DNA of 64,000 nt from Oryctolagus cuniculus (GCF_964237555.1 NW_027208203.1:496001-560000); one strand, 5' to 3'; shown: positions 1-11,660, counted from the first letter of the stretch. Program-made: numbers and translations. The notes: a model not told the origin generated them from the sequence alone.

Positions 1-280
1 TGGGAAACTTTCATCCCAAATTAAAGTTCCTGGTTCAAGTCTTGGCACACTTCCAGTTCCAACTTCCTGCTAATGTGCAACCTGGGAGGCAGCAGGTGAT
101 GGCTTATGTAGTTGGGTCCCTGCCAAACATGTGGGGAGACCAGATTGAGTTCTCTGATCCCAGCCTCAGCCTGGCCTAGCCCTAATTATTTCCCACCTTT
201 GGAGAGTGAAATGGTATATAGAAGGTCTCTTTCTGTGTCTCAAATAAGCATATAAATGTGTAAGTAAATAAATAAATAAT
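1..280 (+). repeat. CSINE, 5' end cut by window edge
   Basis: This is a degenerate copy of the lagomorph C-repeat SINE. That family has a tRNA-derived head (GGGGCTGGCRCTGTGGYRCAG), a body with recurring phrases such as GGCATCCCATATGGG and GGGGAGTGAACCAGCAGATGG, a CT-rich stretch and an AAATAAAT tail. Here the body phrases and the tail at 259-280 are visible, but the head lies outside the window. Confidence 0.85.
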
Positions 281-290
281 ATCAAAGTGG

Positions 291-570
291 AGGGTGTGGT
301 GGTGTAGTGTGTTAAGCTGCCCCTTGGGATGCCCACAGCCCATATTGGAGGACCTGAAATCAGGTCCCACCTCTGCTTTCAATTGAGCTTCCTGCTAATG
401 CACCTGGGAAGCAATGGTGATGACCTAAGTATGTGAGTTCCTGACACCCATGTGGGGGATCAGGATGGAGTTCCTAGCTTCAGCCTGGCCGAGCCCTGGC
501 ATTGAAGACACTTGGGGAGTGAGCCAGTGATTGGAAGTGCGCACTCTCTCTCATACATAAATCTTTTAAA
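291..570 (+). repeat. CSINE, old copy
   Basis: The head is diverged (GTGTGGTGGTGTAGTGTGTTAAGC) and the body has the 'cctgctaatgcacctggg' phrase. The tail is CATACATAAATCTTTT. It lies head-to-tail only 10 bp after the preceding SINE. Confidence 0.85.
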
Positions 571-1032
571 ACTCTAGGTAGAATTTTCTTGCCAATCACC
601 TCCTGTCCGATAGCAAAGCTTGGAGGTATCATCGGAGGTATCATCTGAAGTGGGACATTAATAGACAAATGACCATCAAGGCCAGGGGAGTGGCTGCAGA
701 CAGGACTGTAATGTTTTAAGAGGAATGCTCCCTCCGGACCAACTACTCAGGGATCTTCCCTGCAAACCTCCCTCCCTGCCCCAGGACACTGCTTTCAGAG
801 CTGTCTGTGGCCACAGAGAAGAGGTGGTCTGGGGAATGGTCACTGAGGAGAGAGGAAGGTCTAGGACCCCTTTCTCCTGGCCTGGAGTCCCTTCTCCTAC
901 ATCACAGGTCTGCAGCAGAGCATGCCTGTCACCTCCCTCAGCCTGCGACGCCTCTATTAACATTGCCTATGATTACATTAGACTTAGGAACCACAGTGTG
1001 CTGTCCACTATGTCAACTTGATCTTTTAGGTT
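571..1032. other. unassigned intergenic sequence
   Basis: About 460 bp with moderate GC. Short open frames occur on both strands, but none has a recognisable domain, codon pattern or splice structure. I see no gene or repeat family here. Confidence 0.5.
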
Positions 1033-1368
1033 GGGGCTGGTGCTGTGGTGTAGCAGATAAAGCCACCATCTGAAATGCCGGCATCCCATATGGGCATGAG
1101 TTCTAGTCCTGGCTGCTCCACTTCCCATCCAGCTCTCTGCTATGGCCTGGGAAAGCAGTGGAAGATGGCCTAAATCCTTGGCCCCCTGCATCCATGTGGG
1201 AAGACCCAGAAGAAGCTTGACTCTTGGCTTCAGATTGGCGCAGCTCCAGCTATTGTGGCCAATTGGGGAGTGAACCATCGGATGGAAGACCTCTCTCTCT
1301 CTCTCTCTGCCTTTCCTTCTCTGTGTAACTCTTTCAAAGAAATAAATAAATCTTAAAAAAAAAAGAAA
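1033..1368 (+). repeat. CSINE with TSD
   Basis: Full-length copy with head, CT run (1292-1310) and A-rich tail. It is flanked by the direct repeat TTTTAGGTT (1024-1032 and 1369-1377), the target-site duplication of its LINE-mediated insertion. Confidence 0.95.
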
Positions 1369-1377
1369 TTTTAGGTT

Positions 1378-2266
1378 TTCCATGAAGGTGACACCTGAGT
1401 ATATCCCAGGCAGCATGGTTGGGAAGAGCTTGTCAGCTAGAAAGACCAGGGAGGTGAGACCAGAGAGCTGATAGCTGGTGAGAGCCTTATGACCTGACCT
1501 GTGTTTGTGGGTGAGGTGTAGCTTGTCTCCATTCCCTCCATCTCTGAGTGGGACCTATTCTCCCAGCTACAGTTCTAGGGGAAGTGGCTATGTTTATCTC
1601 CTGGCCCAATCACTGTTGTCTGGAAGGATTCACCAATTCAGCCTCTGCAGTGTGTGTGTTGGGGTGTTAAGCATTTTGCTGTCCCCATTAAAATGCAATA
1701 GTGGGGAAACTGTCCCCAGGCACTGCCAGGTGAGCTCTGCACCTGCTCTGCCCTCTCTTGCAGAGATTCAGCCTCCAAAGACACACCACTTCTCCATGGG
1801 CCCCTCCAACTCTTCCTTTATATGGGGAGAGGGTGGGTGGCAGAAGGCTGCAGGCTCTATCTGTTGCTAAGGGGAAGTAACAGCAAAGGACCAAAAGGAC
1901 CATACCCTGGAACACGGGGGTTCTGTGCCTGTTCCTATTACTATGCTACTCAGGCAGTTTTCTTCCATTTCCATTTGTGAACCATGTGTCTGTCATCTAG
2001 AGACTGGGAGTCCTGCATCAGCTGCACACACACTTTACACAGGGCTCACTGGTTCAGGTGTTCTTCATCATTTTCCTGCAGCCTCTGTGCTGCTCCAGGG
2101 AGTCCTGCCCACATTATTTTGATAAGTACATCTCTAAAGCCATTTGAAATAATTTCTGTGTTTAGAAATGAAACAAGGTCATCATTACTGACTGACTAGA
2201 TGCCTATTAAATGACTAACTCTACCTTGACTTAATTACTGATCTCCCAGTTGGAAGTTAATACGTA
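1378..2266. other. unassigned intergenic sequence
   Basis: Nearly 900 bp with no recognised repeat or gene. Open frames up to 121 codons occur (1505-1870, plus) but have no domain signature and no exon-like boundaries. I treat them as chance. Confidence 0.5.
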
Positions 2267-2598
2267 TTTTTTAAAAAAGATTTATTTTATTTGAAAGGCA
2301 GAGTTACAGAGAAGCAGAGGCAGAGAGAGAGAAAGGTCTTCCATCCACTAGCTCACTCTCTAAATGGTCACAATGGTCAGAGCTGGGCTGATCCAAAGCT
2401 AGGAGCCAGGAGCTTTTTCCAGGTCTCCCATGTGAGTGCAAGGGCCCATAGTCTTGGACAATCTTCTTTTGCCTTCCCATGCCTCAGCAGAGAGCTGGAT
2501 TGGAAGTGGAGCAGCCAGGACTTGAACTGGCACCCACATGGGATGCTGGCACTGGAGGCAGTGGTGTTACTTACCTTCTATGCCACAGCAGCAGCCCC
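2267..2598 (-). repeat. CSINE
   Basis: Reverse-oriented full-length copy. The T-rich complement of the tail (2267-2290) comes first and the complement of the head, ending CAGCAGCCCC, comes last. Confidence 0.93.
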
Positions 2599-2777
2599 AA
2601 TATGTAATTTTTAAACCAGCACTATCTATTAAACTCTGAAACACCACTGCCTCTCCAAACCACTACTTCTATACCAAGGCATCCCTGATACCAGAACTTC
2701 TTGCACCTGAATTAGCATTTCTGCTGATCAAGTACTGGTGCACTTGGATTGCAACAGTTCTTTTAAGTGCACAAGAA

Positions 2778-3048
2778 TTTTTTTTTTAATTTATTTATTT
2801 GAAAGTCACAGTTATGGAGATTTCCATTCTCTGATTCAGTCGCCAAATGGCCCAGCTGAAGCCAGGAGCCTCTTCTGAGTCTCCCACGTGGGTATAGGGG
2901 CCAAGCATTTGGGCCATCTTCCACTGCTTTCCCAGGCATATTAACAGGGAGCTGGATCAGAAGTGGAGCCAGGACTCAAACTACTACCCATATAGGATGC
3001 TGTCACTGCAAAAGGTGGCTTAACCCACTGTGCCACAGTGCCAGCCCC
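2778..3048 (-). repeat. CSINE with TSD
   Basis: Reverse copy, shortened in the CT-rich part. The direct repeat AAGAATTT (2773-2780 and 3049-3056) marks the target site. Confidence 0.9.
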
Positions 3049-3066
3049 AAGAATTTATTTTGAATG

Positions 3067-3379
3067 ACCATCTTTGTGACACAGCAGGTTAAGCTGCCAC
3101 ATGTGAGGCCAGCATCCCATATCTGAGCTCCAATTGCAGTCCTGGCTGTTCTGCTTCCTGCTAATGCACCTGGCAGAAGGAGATGGTTCAACTACTAGAG
3201 CCCCTACCACCCCTGTGGGAGATTCGGATGGACTTCTGATTCCCATCTTTGGCCTGGGCCAGACCTGGCTCTTACGGTCATTTTGTGAGTGAACCAGAAA
3301 ATGGAAGATCTGTATCTCCCCTTCCCACTCCCCGTAACTCCCCTAACATACATACATACATAAATTTTCTTTAAAAAAT
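3067..3379 (+). repeat. CSINE, diverged
   Basis: Begins only 18 bp after an oppositely oriented SINE. Head is TGTGACACAGCAGGTTAAGC, and the tail is preceded by a CATACATA microsatellite at 3350-3362. Confidence 0.88.
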
Positions 3380-3902
3380 ATTTTGAAATCCATGCACCAT
3401 TTTTGTATAATAGGCCTTTTTCATGAACTTTTCAAAAACTGTTCACATGTACAGATTTCAAAATTTGTTGCACAAAATAAGCTTATAATTTCATTCCATT
3501 TTCCACAAACTTTTTGAAACTGTCTTGTGCTTTTATTTCTATTTTTCTATAAACAGTACATATATTTGATTTTAGTTCTTCTAAAACATTGATTGCATTT
3601 CTTTCCTTATGCTGTCATTCCAGTTTTAGTTTCCTCTTTTCTGCACTCGTAATCTCTCTTGCAATTTCTTCTCATCTCAGTCTATCCTATGTGAGGTGAT
3701 CAGATCAAACTCCTTGGAGAACAGTTTTCATCTTGTTACTCTCTTGTACAAAAGTGGTTAAAAAAAGAAGACATCCTCATACTTAAGAATGAGGTATGCC
3801 TCCTAAGTAGTGGCTTAACCTGCTGCACCACAATGCTCATCTCTGACATTTTATTTGATATTTCCCTGGCATTCTGAATTGCTTTACCTAAATTTATTTG
3901 TT
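3380..3902. other. AT-rich unassigned sequence
   Basis: AT-rich, with no recognised element or coding signature. A 72-codon minus-strand frame (3736-3954) partly overlaps the next SINE and is not credible as a gene. Confidence 0.5.
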
Positions 3903-4230
3903 GGAGCCAGCGTTGTGATGCATTAGGATAATCTGTTGCCAGTGATGCTGGCATCCCATATGAGCACTGGTTTGCATCTCAGCTGCTGTATTTTCCATCC
4001 AGTTCTCTCCCAGTGCATCTAAGAAGCAGCAGACAACCCAAGTTCTTGAATCCCTGGCACCCATGAGGGAGACTTGGATGGAATTCCAGATCCTGGCTTT
4101 GATCTGACACAGTTCCAGCCATTGTGACCATTTGGTGGGTGAACCTGCAGATGGGAGATCTTTCCCTCTCCCTCTCTGTCTCTCCCTTTTTATCTATAAC
4201 TCTTTTCCAAATAAATAAATCATTTAAAAA
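3903..4230 (+). repeat. CSINE
   Basis: Head GGAGCCAGCGTTGTGATGCA, body, CT-rich tract at 4164-4190 and tail AAATAAATAAATCATTTAAA are all present. Confidence 0.92.
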
Positions 4231-4530
4231 TATTTTTCAACATTTTTTCTCTTTTACCTTCTAGTATAGCTTTCTCCCTTGGTGCTGCTGCTCTCTGTTG
4301 ACTTGTCCTCCTTAGCCTCTGACTAGAACACAGCCACCTCTCCAATGCTGACATCCTCTGATACACATTTCACTCTTCTGTTCTCTCTAAACTGCAGACT
4401 CTGCTTGGGCAACCCAACTAACTCTCATGCATAAACTTGCATAGACACACACACCTGATGACTCCAGAGTCTTGGATTTCAGGTCATAATTAACTTTCAT
4501 TTTCAGAGGACTGGTGAAAAAATCAGTCTG
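4231..4530. other. unassigned intergenic sequence
   Basis: Pyrimidine-rich first half and a short CA run near 4446. Nothing recognisable. Confidence 0.45.
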
Positions 4531-4800
4531 GAAGCCAGGGTGTAGCCTTGTGGTTCAGATGCCTGTGTCCCACATTGGAGTTTCTGAGTTTCATTCCCAG
4601 TTCCAACCCCTGCCTCCAACTCCCTCATAATGCAGACTCTGAGAGCTAGCAAGTGATGGCTCAGATGATTAGGTTCCCTGCTCCTGGGCCAGCCCTGGCC
4701 ACTGTGGACATTTCAGCAGTGAACTGGAGGGTGAATACCACTTCTCTACTTGTTTGTCTCTTTGCATCTCAAATTAAAAACAAAAACAAAAACAAAAAAA
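4531..4800 (+). repeat. CSINE, old and internally shortened
   Basis: The head is diverged (CCAGGGTGTAGCCTTGTGG) and much of the second body half is missing. The tail has expanded to (ACAAAA)n at 4779-4800. Confidence 0.82.
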
Positions 4801-5334
4801 GTATGTCTTTATCTTTCATTGAAATAACTTCCTCAATGGCTAAAAGTAGTTTCATTGTTAAAGTTAGCAAAAAAAAAATAACACTTCTTGGTTGTAAATG
4901 ATATTTGAATAATATATAACTGTAAATCAGACTTCCATAGTGGACAAGGAAGAGAAAGATGAGGGAAATAATTTTTACTTCTGGCTTTGATGCTTCTTTG
5001 TCATGTAACCTTGGAAAATTCATTTAAACTCATGGAGCCCAAGTTGAGTGTCTTTAAAATGACAGGCTCATCTAGTTGAGGCAAATGGCATAAAGCTGAG
5101 AGCCTTCCTTGATTCTAAGCCAAAAGAGCTAAGTGGCATTAGCAAGTCATTTTAGCCCTCTGGTTCTTCATCCGCTGTGAAATAAGAAGATTGTCTTTAT
5201 ATTTAAAGGATTTATTCTACACAGTCCTATCTTATGGTAAGGTTTGCATGACTGTCAGGTCTTCTAAACTCTACTGTATTATTAGCAGTTGGCACTGAAG
5301 ATGAAATGTTAAACAACATAAAACTGCTAGGACT
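4801..5334. other. unassigned intergenic sequence
   Basis: No repeat family or coding pattern recognised between the flanking SINEs. Confidence 0.45.
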
Positions 5335-5667
5335 GGGGCCTGCGCTGTGGCACAGTGGGTTAACGCCCTGGCCTGAAGTGCCAGCATCCCATATGGGTGC
5401 TGGTCCAAGATCTGGCTGCTCCTCTTCCAATCCAGCTCTCTGCTGTGGTCTGGGAAAGCAGTAGAGGATGGTCCAAGTCCTTGGGCCCCTGCACCTATGT
5501 GGGAGACCTGGAAGAAGCTCCTGACTTTGCATTGGCACAGCTCCGGCCCTTGCAGCCAATTGTGGAGTGAACCACCAGATGGAAAACCTCTCTCTGTCTT
5601 TCTGCCTCTCCTCTCTCTGTAACTCTGACTTACAAATAAATCAATAAATAATAAAATGAAATAAAAG
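5335..5667 (+). repeat. CSINE, young, with TSD
   Basis: Well-preserved head GGGGCCTGCGCTGTGGCACA. Flanked by the direct repeat AACTGCTAGG (5322-5331 and 5668-5677). Confidence 0.95.
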
Positions 5668-5826
5668 AACTGCTAGGGCTTGTAGTTCTATTAGGACCTA
5701 CACAAAAACATTTGAGTTCATGGGAATTTTTAAATTTAAAAACAGAAACACTGAATTACCATTCATAATCAGTATAGTTACTAAAATTCTTAATTATAAT
5801 CATTGAGTATTGGTAATGTAATTTTT

Positions 5827-6135
5827 TAAGAGATTTTATTTATTTATTTGACAGATAGAGTTAGAGCGAGAGAGAAAGGTCTTCCTTCCATTGGTTCATT
5901 CCCCAAATGGCCACAGCAGTTGGAGCTACACTGGTCTGAAGCCAGAAGCCAGGTGCTTCTTCCTTGTCGTGGGTGCAGGACCCAAGCACTTGGGCCATCC
6001 TCCACTGCCCTCCCAGGCCACATCAGAAAGCTGGACTGGAAGAGGAGCAACCGGGACTAGAACTGGCACCCATATGGGATGCCAGCACCACAGGCAGAGG
6101 ATTAACCGGTGCACCACAGCACCAGCCTCGGTAGC
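5827..6135 (-). repeat. CSINE with TSD
   Basis: Reverse copy bounded by GTAATTTTT on both sides (5818-5826 and 6136-6144). Several bodies in this window contain open frames of 60-80 codons, as here. They are not genes. Confidence 0.94.
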
Positions 6136-6271
6136 GTAATTTTTGATAGTATACTCCTAGTATTGTATATTTTAGTTTACACAATATTTGATTAGATAAA
6201 AATATAGGTAGCAATAGTTATTGCTTCTCCTAATTTTACTGGATTGGATCATAGCACATGCCATTAAACCT

Positions 6272-6587
6272 TATTTTTTTAAAGGTTTACTTTTGAAGGA
6301 GTAACAGAGAGAGAGAGACACATTGAGACATATTCCATCTGCTGGTTTACTCCTCAAGTGGCTGCAAAAAGCTAGAGTTGGGCTGATCCAAAGCCAGAAG
6401 CTTCTTCCAGGTCTCGCACATGGATTCAGGGGCCCAAGTATTTGGGCCATCTGCTGCTGCTTTTTAAGGCACATTAGCAGGGAGCTAAATTAGAAGTGGA
6501 GCAGCTAGGACATGTACCTGTGCCCATATGGGATACCAGTACTGCAGGTGGCAACTTTACGTGATATGCCATGGCACCAGCTCCAGC
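6272..6587 (-). repeat. CSINE
   Basis: Reverse copy, moderately diverged. The complement of the head reads GCCATGGCACCAGCTCC. Confidence 0.9.
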
Positions 6588-6632
6588 CTTTTTACTTTAA
6601 ATTAATAACTAAAGAGATTATCCACTGTTCAA

Positions 6633-6758
6633 CCTCCTGGCTTTGGCCTGGCCCAGCCTCCACTGTTGTGGACATTTGGGGAGTGAACCAGAGGTTGAAA
6701 GAAATCTCTTCTTCTGTCTCTCCCTCTCTAACTCTGCCCTTCAAATAAATGAGTCTTT
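6633..6758 (+). repeat. CSINE, 3' half only
   Basis: Only the distal body (TGGCCTGGCCCAGCC onward), the CT tract and the tail are present. The head is missing, consistent with 5' truncation. Confidence 0.85.
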
Positions 6759-6774
6759 GAATATATACATATAT

Positions 6775-7090
6775 GGGCCCCACACAGTAGCACAGTGCAT
6801 AAAGCCACTGCCTGCTGTGCTGGCATCCAATATGGGCATTGGTTCAAGTCTTGGCTGCTCCACATCCAATCCAGCTCCCTGCTAATGTGCCTGGGAAAGC
6901 ATCAGAGGACTGCCCGAGTGCTTAAGCCCCTGCATTCCTGTGGGAGACCTGGAAGAAGCTCCTGGCTCCTGGCTTTGGATTGGCTCAGCTCAGTCCATTG
7001 TGATCATTTGGGGAGTGAACCAGTAGATGGAAGGTCTGTCTCTACCTCCTCTCTGTAACTCTGCCTTTCAAATAAATCAGTTTTAAAAAT
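6775..7090 (+). repeat. CSINE
   Basis: Head GGGCCCCACACAGTAGCACAGTG, complete body and tail. Fourth SINE within 1.3 kb. Confidence 0.93.
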
Positions 7091-8120
7091 GAGGGAGAAA
7101 AGTGCACTTCTGTGGCCTTCCTCATTGCCTAGAGTAACATAATAAAAATCTGTTAGATAAGTGAAAGCAAATGAATAAGGGAAATTCTGAGATCATGTAT
7201 TGACCACAGAAGAGAATGGTTTCCATGTATGTCTTCTGGAAGCCCATGCAAGTTGGAACCAAAGGAAAGATGACAAAAAAGGGGAGGCCCATATTCCCCA
7301 TTTGTCTTCTTCCTTCATTGGAGCAGTGGAGAGTTGAGTAATGTAACATTGGTGTTTGTCTCCATACAGTTCACGTCTATTTAGCTGGTTCTTAAGCCTC
7401 AAGAAGGGATTTAGGTCAATGTTCTATTCTCATCAGTGACCCTGATGTTTAATAAAAGATTCTGTTAGTAATTTTAACCCCAGGTGGTTCTAAGGATGTG
7501 CTGTGACTTAGGTTTAGAAAAGAGCATCTTCCTTGCCACCCTCATCTCAGCTCTGGGGCTGCCAGTTCTCCCTGCACAGATTCAGTAATGCATGCTTCTT
7601 CTCTACTACAAAGATCCTCCCTTTATGTTGGTTGAAATTCCAGTTGTCAAAGGCAAATCAACTCACACCTGGACTCTAAGTATTCAATGACATTATTTAT
7701 CAAAATAAATGCATTAAAATATTCAAAGACCACTTCAAAGCTTAACTGCCTTCAAGAGTTTCTGGCACTTGTAACAGCCACTGTGATTTTCTACACATGA
7801 GCATTCACTATTTTATATACCATTTAACACTTCAAACATCATTTCAGGTTCAGCAATACACAAGAATAGAATGGATGATCTGGAGTCACAAGAACTTTAG
7901 TACTCTTCTACATAGTAAATATACTACTTTAGTTGGGACTCAAAACCTAAAACTAAAACCACTATGTGGTAATGTGAACTGATTTAAGGAAAGATGTACA
8001 GCTAGGTAGTTAAGGCCACATACTCCCAGACCTATTGATTTTAAATGAGTTCAGATCAACAGCATTCCATTGCATTATCTTCCATCTCACAGTCCTGCAT
8101 TTCCAGCAAGACCCACCCCA
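7091..8120. other. unassigned intergenic sequence
   Basis: About 1 kb of AT-rich sequence. Frames of 60-75 codons occur on both strands (for example 7122-7349 minus and 7797-7982 plus), none with a motif I recognise. Confidence 0.5.
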
Positions 8121-8129
8121 CTCAGACCA

Positions 8130-8265
8130 CGTATTTCCTGCCTGAGTCTGTACAGTGGTGGAAGCTGTTCGATACTAGCTTCTCTGGACAGTCACCAGCT
8201 TCCTGACTTGAAATCAATAGTTCTGAGGGAACTGAATTGAATGTCAGTCTCTGGCAATCACAGAC
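8130..8265 (-). pseudogene. possible decayed last exon of RGS2-like pseudogene
   Basis: Read on the minus strand, this stretch has scattered similarity to the last RGS2 exon (the QEA...AQKRVYSLMEN region). There is a GGAAGCT, then GTCCAGAGAAG, then ACAGCTTC in the right order, but with deletions and no open frame. It lies about 0.8 kb downstream of a clear RGS exon that ends in a splice donor, which is where a last exon would be expected. The similarity is weak, and a protein alignment could easily overturn it. Confidence 0.3.
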
Positions 8266-8408
8266 TTCTGCCTTAGGAAACAGAACATGTCCTCTTCTCT
8301 GGGGCTCCCTTTTTCTCATCAACTATGGGGCTGTGTAGTGATCTGTGGTTTTTCACACAAGTCCTGGTAGAACTCTGACTCCAAAAAACAGGGATAAGAG
8401 TTCTTCCT

Positions 8409-8714
8409 GGGGGCTGGTGCTGTGGCATAGCAAGTTACACTGATGCCTGCAGCACTAGCATCCCACATGGATGCTGGCTTGAATCCCAGCTGCTCCACTT
8501 CTTACCCAGCTCCCTGCTGGGTAAAGCAGCAGAGGAGGGCCCAAGTGCTTGATCCTCTGCCCCTACATGGGAGACCTGGAGGAAGCTCCTGGCTTCAGCC
8601 TGGCCCAGCCCTGTCCATTGTGGCCATTAAGGGAGTGGACCAGCAGATGGAAGACCTCTCTCTGTCTCTCCCTCTCTTTTTCTCTCTGTAACTCTGCCTT
8701 TCAAATAAGTAAAA
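8409..8714 (+). repeat. CSINE
   Basis: Head GGGGGCTGGTGCTGTGGCAT, body and tail are all present. It would sit just inside the putative last intron of the RGS-like pseudogene, on the opposite strand. Confidence 0.93.
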
Positions 8715-9066
8715 CATCATGCTGTACACCCTTTTCCAGGCAGTTGTACAGCTGGGAGTCATAGCTTCTTGTATATTTTGGATAATAAAAGTTTTGGTTT
8801 GAAACCATGTTTATCTGGAACAAAGAAGATCATTCATTATCCTTTGTTAGAGAAGGGAGCTGTGCTCTTTGAACATGAAAATCAGAAGCTGTAATGTGTG
8901 ATGAGCTGCACCTGCTAGGTCTGGGGATACTTAGTTGAAAGCCAAGACACCAGGAAAGCTTTTCAGATTCTCTGGCCCTTGCTTTAATCTTACATCTTTA
9001 CTTCTTTTGTTGCTTCTCAGTGCCAAGGGTGTACACTTTATGCTGAAATGAGGAATATTGTCTTAC

Positions 9067-9837
9067 CTCTTTTGGGGCTTTTTCTAAGAAGAGTGTATAT
9101 ATTTATCTTGGTTTTAAGGATAGCTTCTGGGGTAGGTGGATTTTTTGGAAGTTTTCACAAGCCAGCCAGTAGCTTATATTTTCTTCACAGAATTCAGTTT
9201 TTAAAAAAGCCTTGAATACAGCCATACCATCTGTAGGTAGGGAAGAGAAGGTAGAAAAAAAAAGCATGTGGAATATGAGGAACCGAATGATCAAATAATC
9301 CCTTGTGTTTTTCTAGTACTAGGATTAGCTATTCTCTAGTTTTTACTCAATCCTGTAATTCTGAGGATTTAGCTCTTTAAAGACAAAGATGCCAGTAGGC
9401 AAAATACTTGAAGTTGGTGCCATACTGCTAAAACATAAATACTTCAGTTTGTTTTAATGCCAAAAATGTATTTATAGGAGAGGCACAAATCCTCAGGGAA
9501 CTAAGTCTCTTGCAAACATTGCATGCAATGAAAAGCATCCTCAGCCTCAACCAAGAGCACTGCCATTGCAGAGCTGAAGGGTGATTTATCTTCCCCACCT
9601 GGGGTGAATATGCTGAGAAATAAAGGGAGATAAACAGACCTTCTAGGGTAAGTCTCATTCCCCTTGGTGAGCTGCTCATTTGAGGACACAGCCTTTCTGC
9701 ACTCTTGTGATACTTGCAATGGATTAAATTCAAGACTAATTCACATTTGCAGGCCAGCAGCTCCTGGCATGCTTCTGACCACAGCAGTGCTTCCTTCAGG
9801 GTGGTCTGCAGGAGCAGTTCCCCTCCCAGCTCAGCAA
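9067..9837 (-). pseudogene. RGS2-like pseudogene (unprocessed, two RGS-domain exons)
   Basis: Regulators of G-protein signalling accelerate GTP hydrolysis on G-alpha subunits through a ~120-residue RGS box. On the minus strand one exon ends at 9745 with EALLWSEACQELLACK plus one base of a split codon, followed by the donor GTGAAT. About 0.5 kb on, a pyrimidine tract and the acceptor TACCTACAG open a second exon (9230-9067). The split codon joins as TAT (Tyr). Exon 2 then reads GMAVFKAFLKTEFCEENI, continues with WLACENFQKI and PQKLS, and ends EKAPKE before the donor GTAAGA. The CEENI and PQKLS motifs and both exon boundaries match RGS2 better than RGS1, 4, 5, 8, 13, 18 or 21 as I remember them. 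A TAA (9105-9103) replaces the Lys of KARKIYT, and one codon is missing next to it. I saw no upstream exons with a start. Retained introns show this is a duplicated or relict gene, not a retrocopy. Confidence 0.82.
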
Positions 9838-9840
9838 TGA

Positions 9841-10200
9841 GTTGTTCAGATTGCAAACACAAGAATCTCAACTTACTTAATGAAAGTTTGCTATCTGCTT
9901 TTCTTGCTGATTTTGGCCTTCCCAGGAGTGGTGGGATTTTGCAATAAGTAGCTTAATCATGTCTTCAAATCTTTTAATCTTTAAAAAAAAATCTCACTAA
10001 ATGACCATCCTTGAATACACTACTGAGCCTGAATGCATTTTTACCAGTCGCCCAGTAGCTACAAACAAACCAAATGAGACAAACCAAAAGCCAATAGCAG
10101 GCTTACCCACCTAGTATTTAAACTCAGCCCTGAAGTACTGAGCAGTTTCATCAGTTCCTCAGAATGTAACTATGCTGTGAGGACTAAAGATAGGACTGCC
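9841..10200. other. no recognisable feature
   Basis: Upstream of the RGS-like exons on their strand. I looked for the 5' RGS2 exons here and did not find them. No repeat recognised. Confidence 0.45.
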
Positions 10201-10209
10201 CAAATTTTA

Positions 10210-11660
10210 ATTTTCAATACATTGCACAGCTAATAAAGCAGATGCTGTCTCTGGCCCACAAAAGTGGACAGTTTCCCTGCAAGGTTAACTGCAATTGGGA
10301 GACATTTTGCACCTGATGGAACCCACAGCGGGACTGCCTTGAGCCGGCTTCTCTGCTTCCCTTTCCACTTTTGGTCCTGGATGGGCCAGAGACCATGCAC
10401 AGGAGGTGCCACTGGTCACCCATGCCCCCCCCCAGTCCACCTGCAATGCTCCTGGGAAGCAGATGCCACAGAACAGTGATTTGTTCCACGGTTGTCACTG
10501 CATTATCAGCCTATCAAGAGAAAACGACCATGGACTCCAACGAGATAGCCAACTGCATAAGCACTGCCCCCAGCAGCAGTGCAGGAGGGTGGATGACCGA
10601 AAGCGCAGCGTGGCCAGGATCTCTAGGGACCCTGCAGGACTCTGCTGCCCTGGATGCCTACAACAGGTGGCTGCACGAGGGCCCAGTGAGCCTCCAGCAC
10701 CCTCCTACCAAGCCCGTCCTGGGTGTCTGCCCGAGCAGGCCACACAGATGCAGCGTCAGTGCACAAATCAGCACCACATGCTTGGTTTTCCTGCTGAGAC
10801 TCGGCCTTCATTGCTTCCCCAAGTGCTGCACGTGCTGCAAGCCTCATCCAGTGGGGCTGGCGGGAGAGGTGGGGCACTCACTGGGTCTGTCTCCTCTTCT
10901 CCTGCAGCTCCTGGCTGCCGCCTGCATTCTAGTCCCAGGGTCTGAAATCAAGCTCAACCGCCAAGAACATAACACTACCCAGATCACCCTAACACACTGC
11001 AACTACCAGCTGCCCGCCAATGACCATCGCCTTTATAGCCGGCCCAGTGTGGGATGGGTCTGGCAGCGCTGGTCCTGCTCCAGGACAGTGAGGATTGGCC
11101 TGAGGCCCCCAGCTGAGCCGAGTCTGAGCTGCCCTGCAGCAGATTCTGGAAGCAAGGGAGCTGCTTATGGCTGAGGCCCTGGCTCAGAGCACACTCAGGG
11201 AGATGCCGCGCCTGGCAGGGGCGTTGGGGGCCGTGGACTTTCCCAGGCTGCAGTCCTGGGGCAGAGGCTGGCCCTGCCCTTCTTCCCCAGCCCTGCCCGC
11301 AAGTGGAGCGGAGTTCCCACGGGGGTGGCTTAGTTCACAGGAGGGCAGGCAAACCCTGAACACTGGGACTCCGGGTGCCAGGTGCAGGCCTGCAGCCTTC
11401 TGGGAGGGAGTAGGAGACAGCAACTTTGTGGGGAGGTGACACCCGAGCTGGGCCTGCATTTTGGGTCAGCTCTGGACGTGTGTCTGCGTGCACCTGGACC
11501 TGCGGGGCTGCTGCTGGCCTGGCCGTGCTGGGAGCTGGGCATCCCTGGTGGTGAGGGCAGGAGGGTGAGGTGCTGAGCTCGCTCTGGGTGCACCAGGCTC
11601 TTTGGAACCTTTCAGAGCAAGGAGTTGAGCTCACCTCCTGAGTCACTCCTGGTCCGTTTG
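10210..11660. other. GC-rich block of unknown nature
   Basis: This 1.4-kb block is clearly GC-richer than its surroundings and free of SINEs. It contains the longest non-repeat open frame in the window (10371-11174 plus, 267 codons). Overlapping frames occur on both strands (10406-10945 plus; 11335-11742 minus). None shows a domain, periodic motif or codon bias that I recognise, and long chance frames are expected in GC-rich DNA. It could be a decayed CpG island, the remains of a processed pseudogene, or a promoter or first-exon region. I do not assign a function. Confidence 0.5.

Noticed and set aside
5335..5420. tRNA gene in the CSINE heads
   Set aside because: The heads are tRNA-derived and carry A/B-box-like sequence, but they do not fold into an intact cloverleaf with anticodon arm. 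They belong to the SINE.
10371..11174. 267-codon open frame as a protein-coding gene
   Set aside because: GC-rich context makes long chance frames likely. There is no recognised domain, low-complexity-free region or splice logic, and equally long frames exist in other registers.
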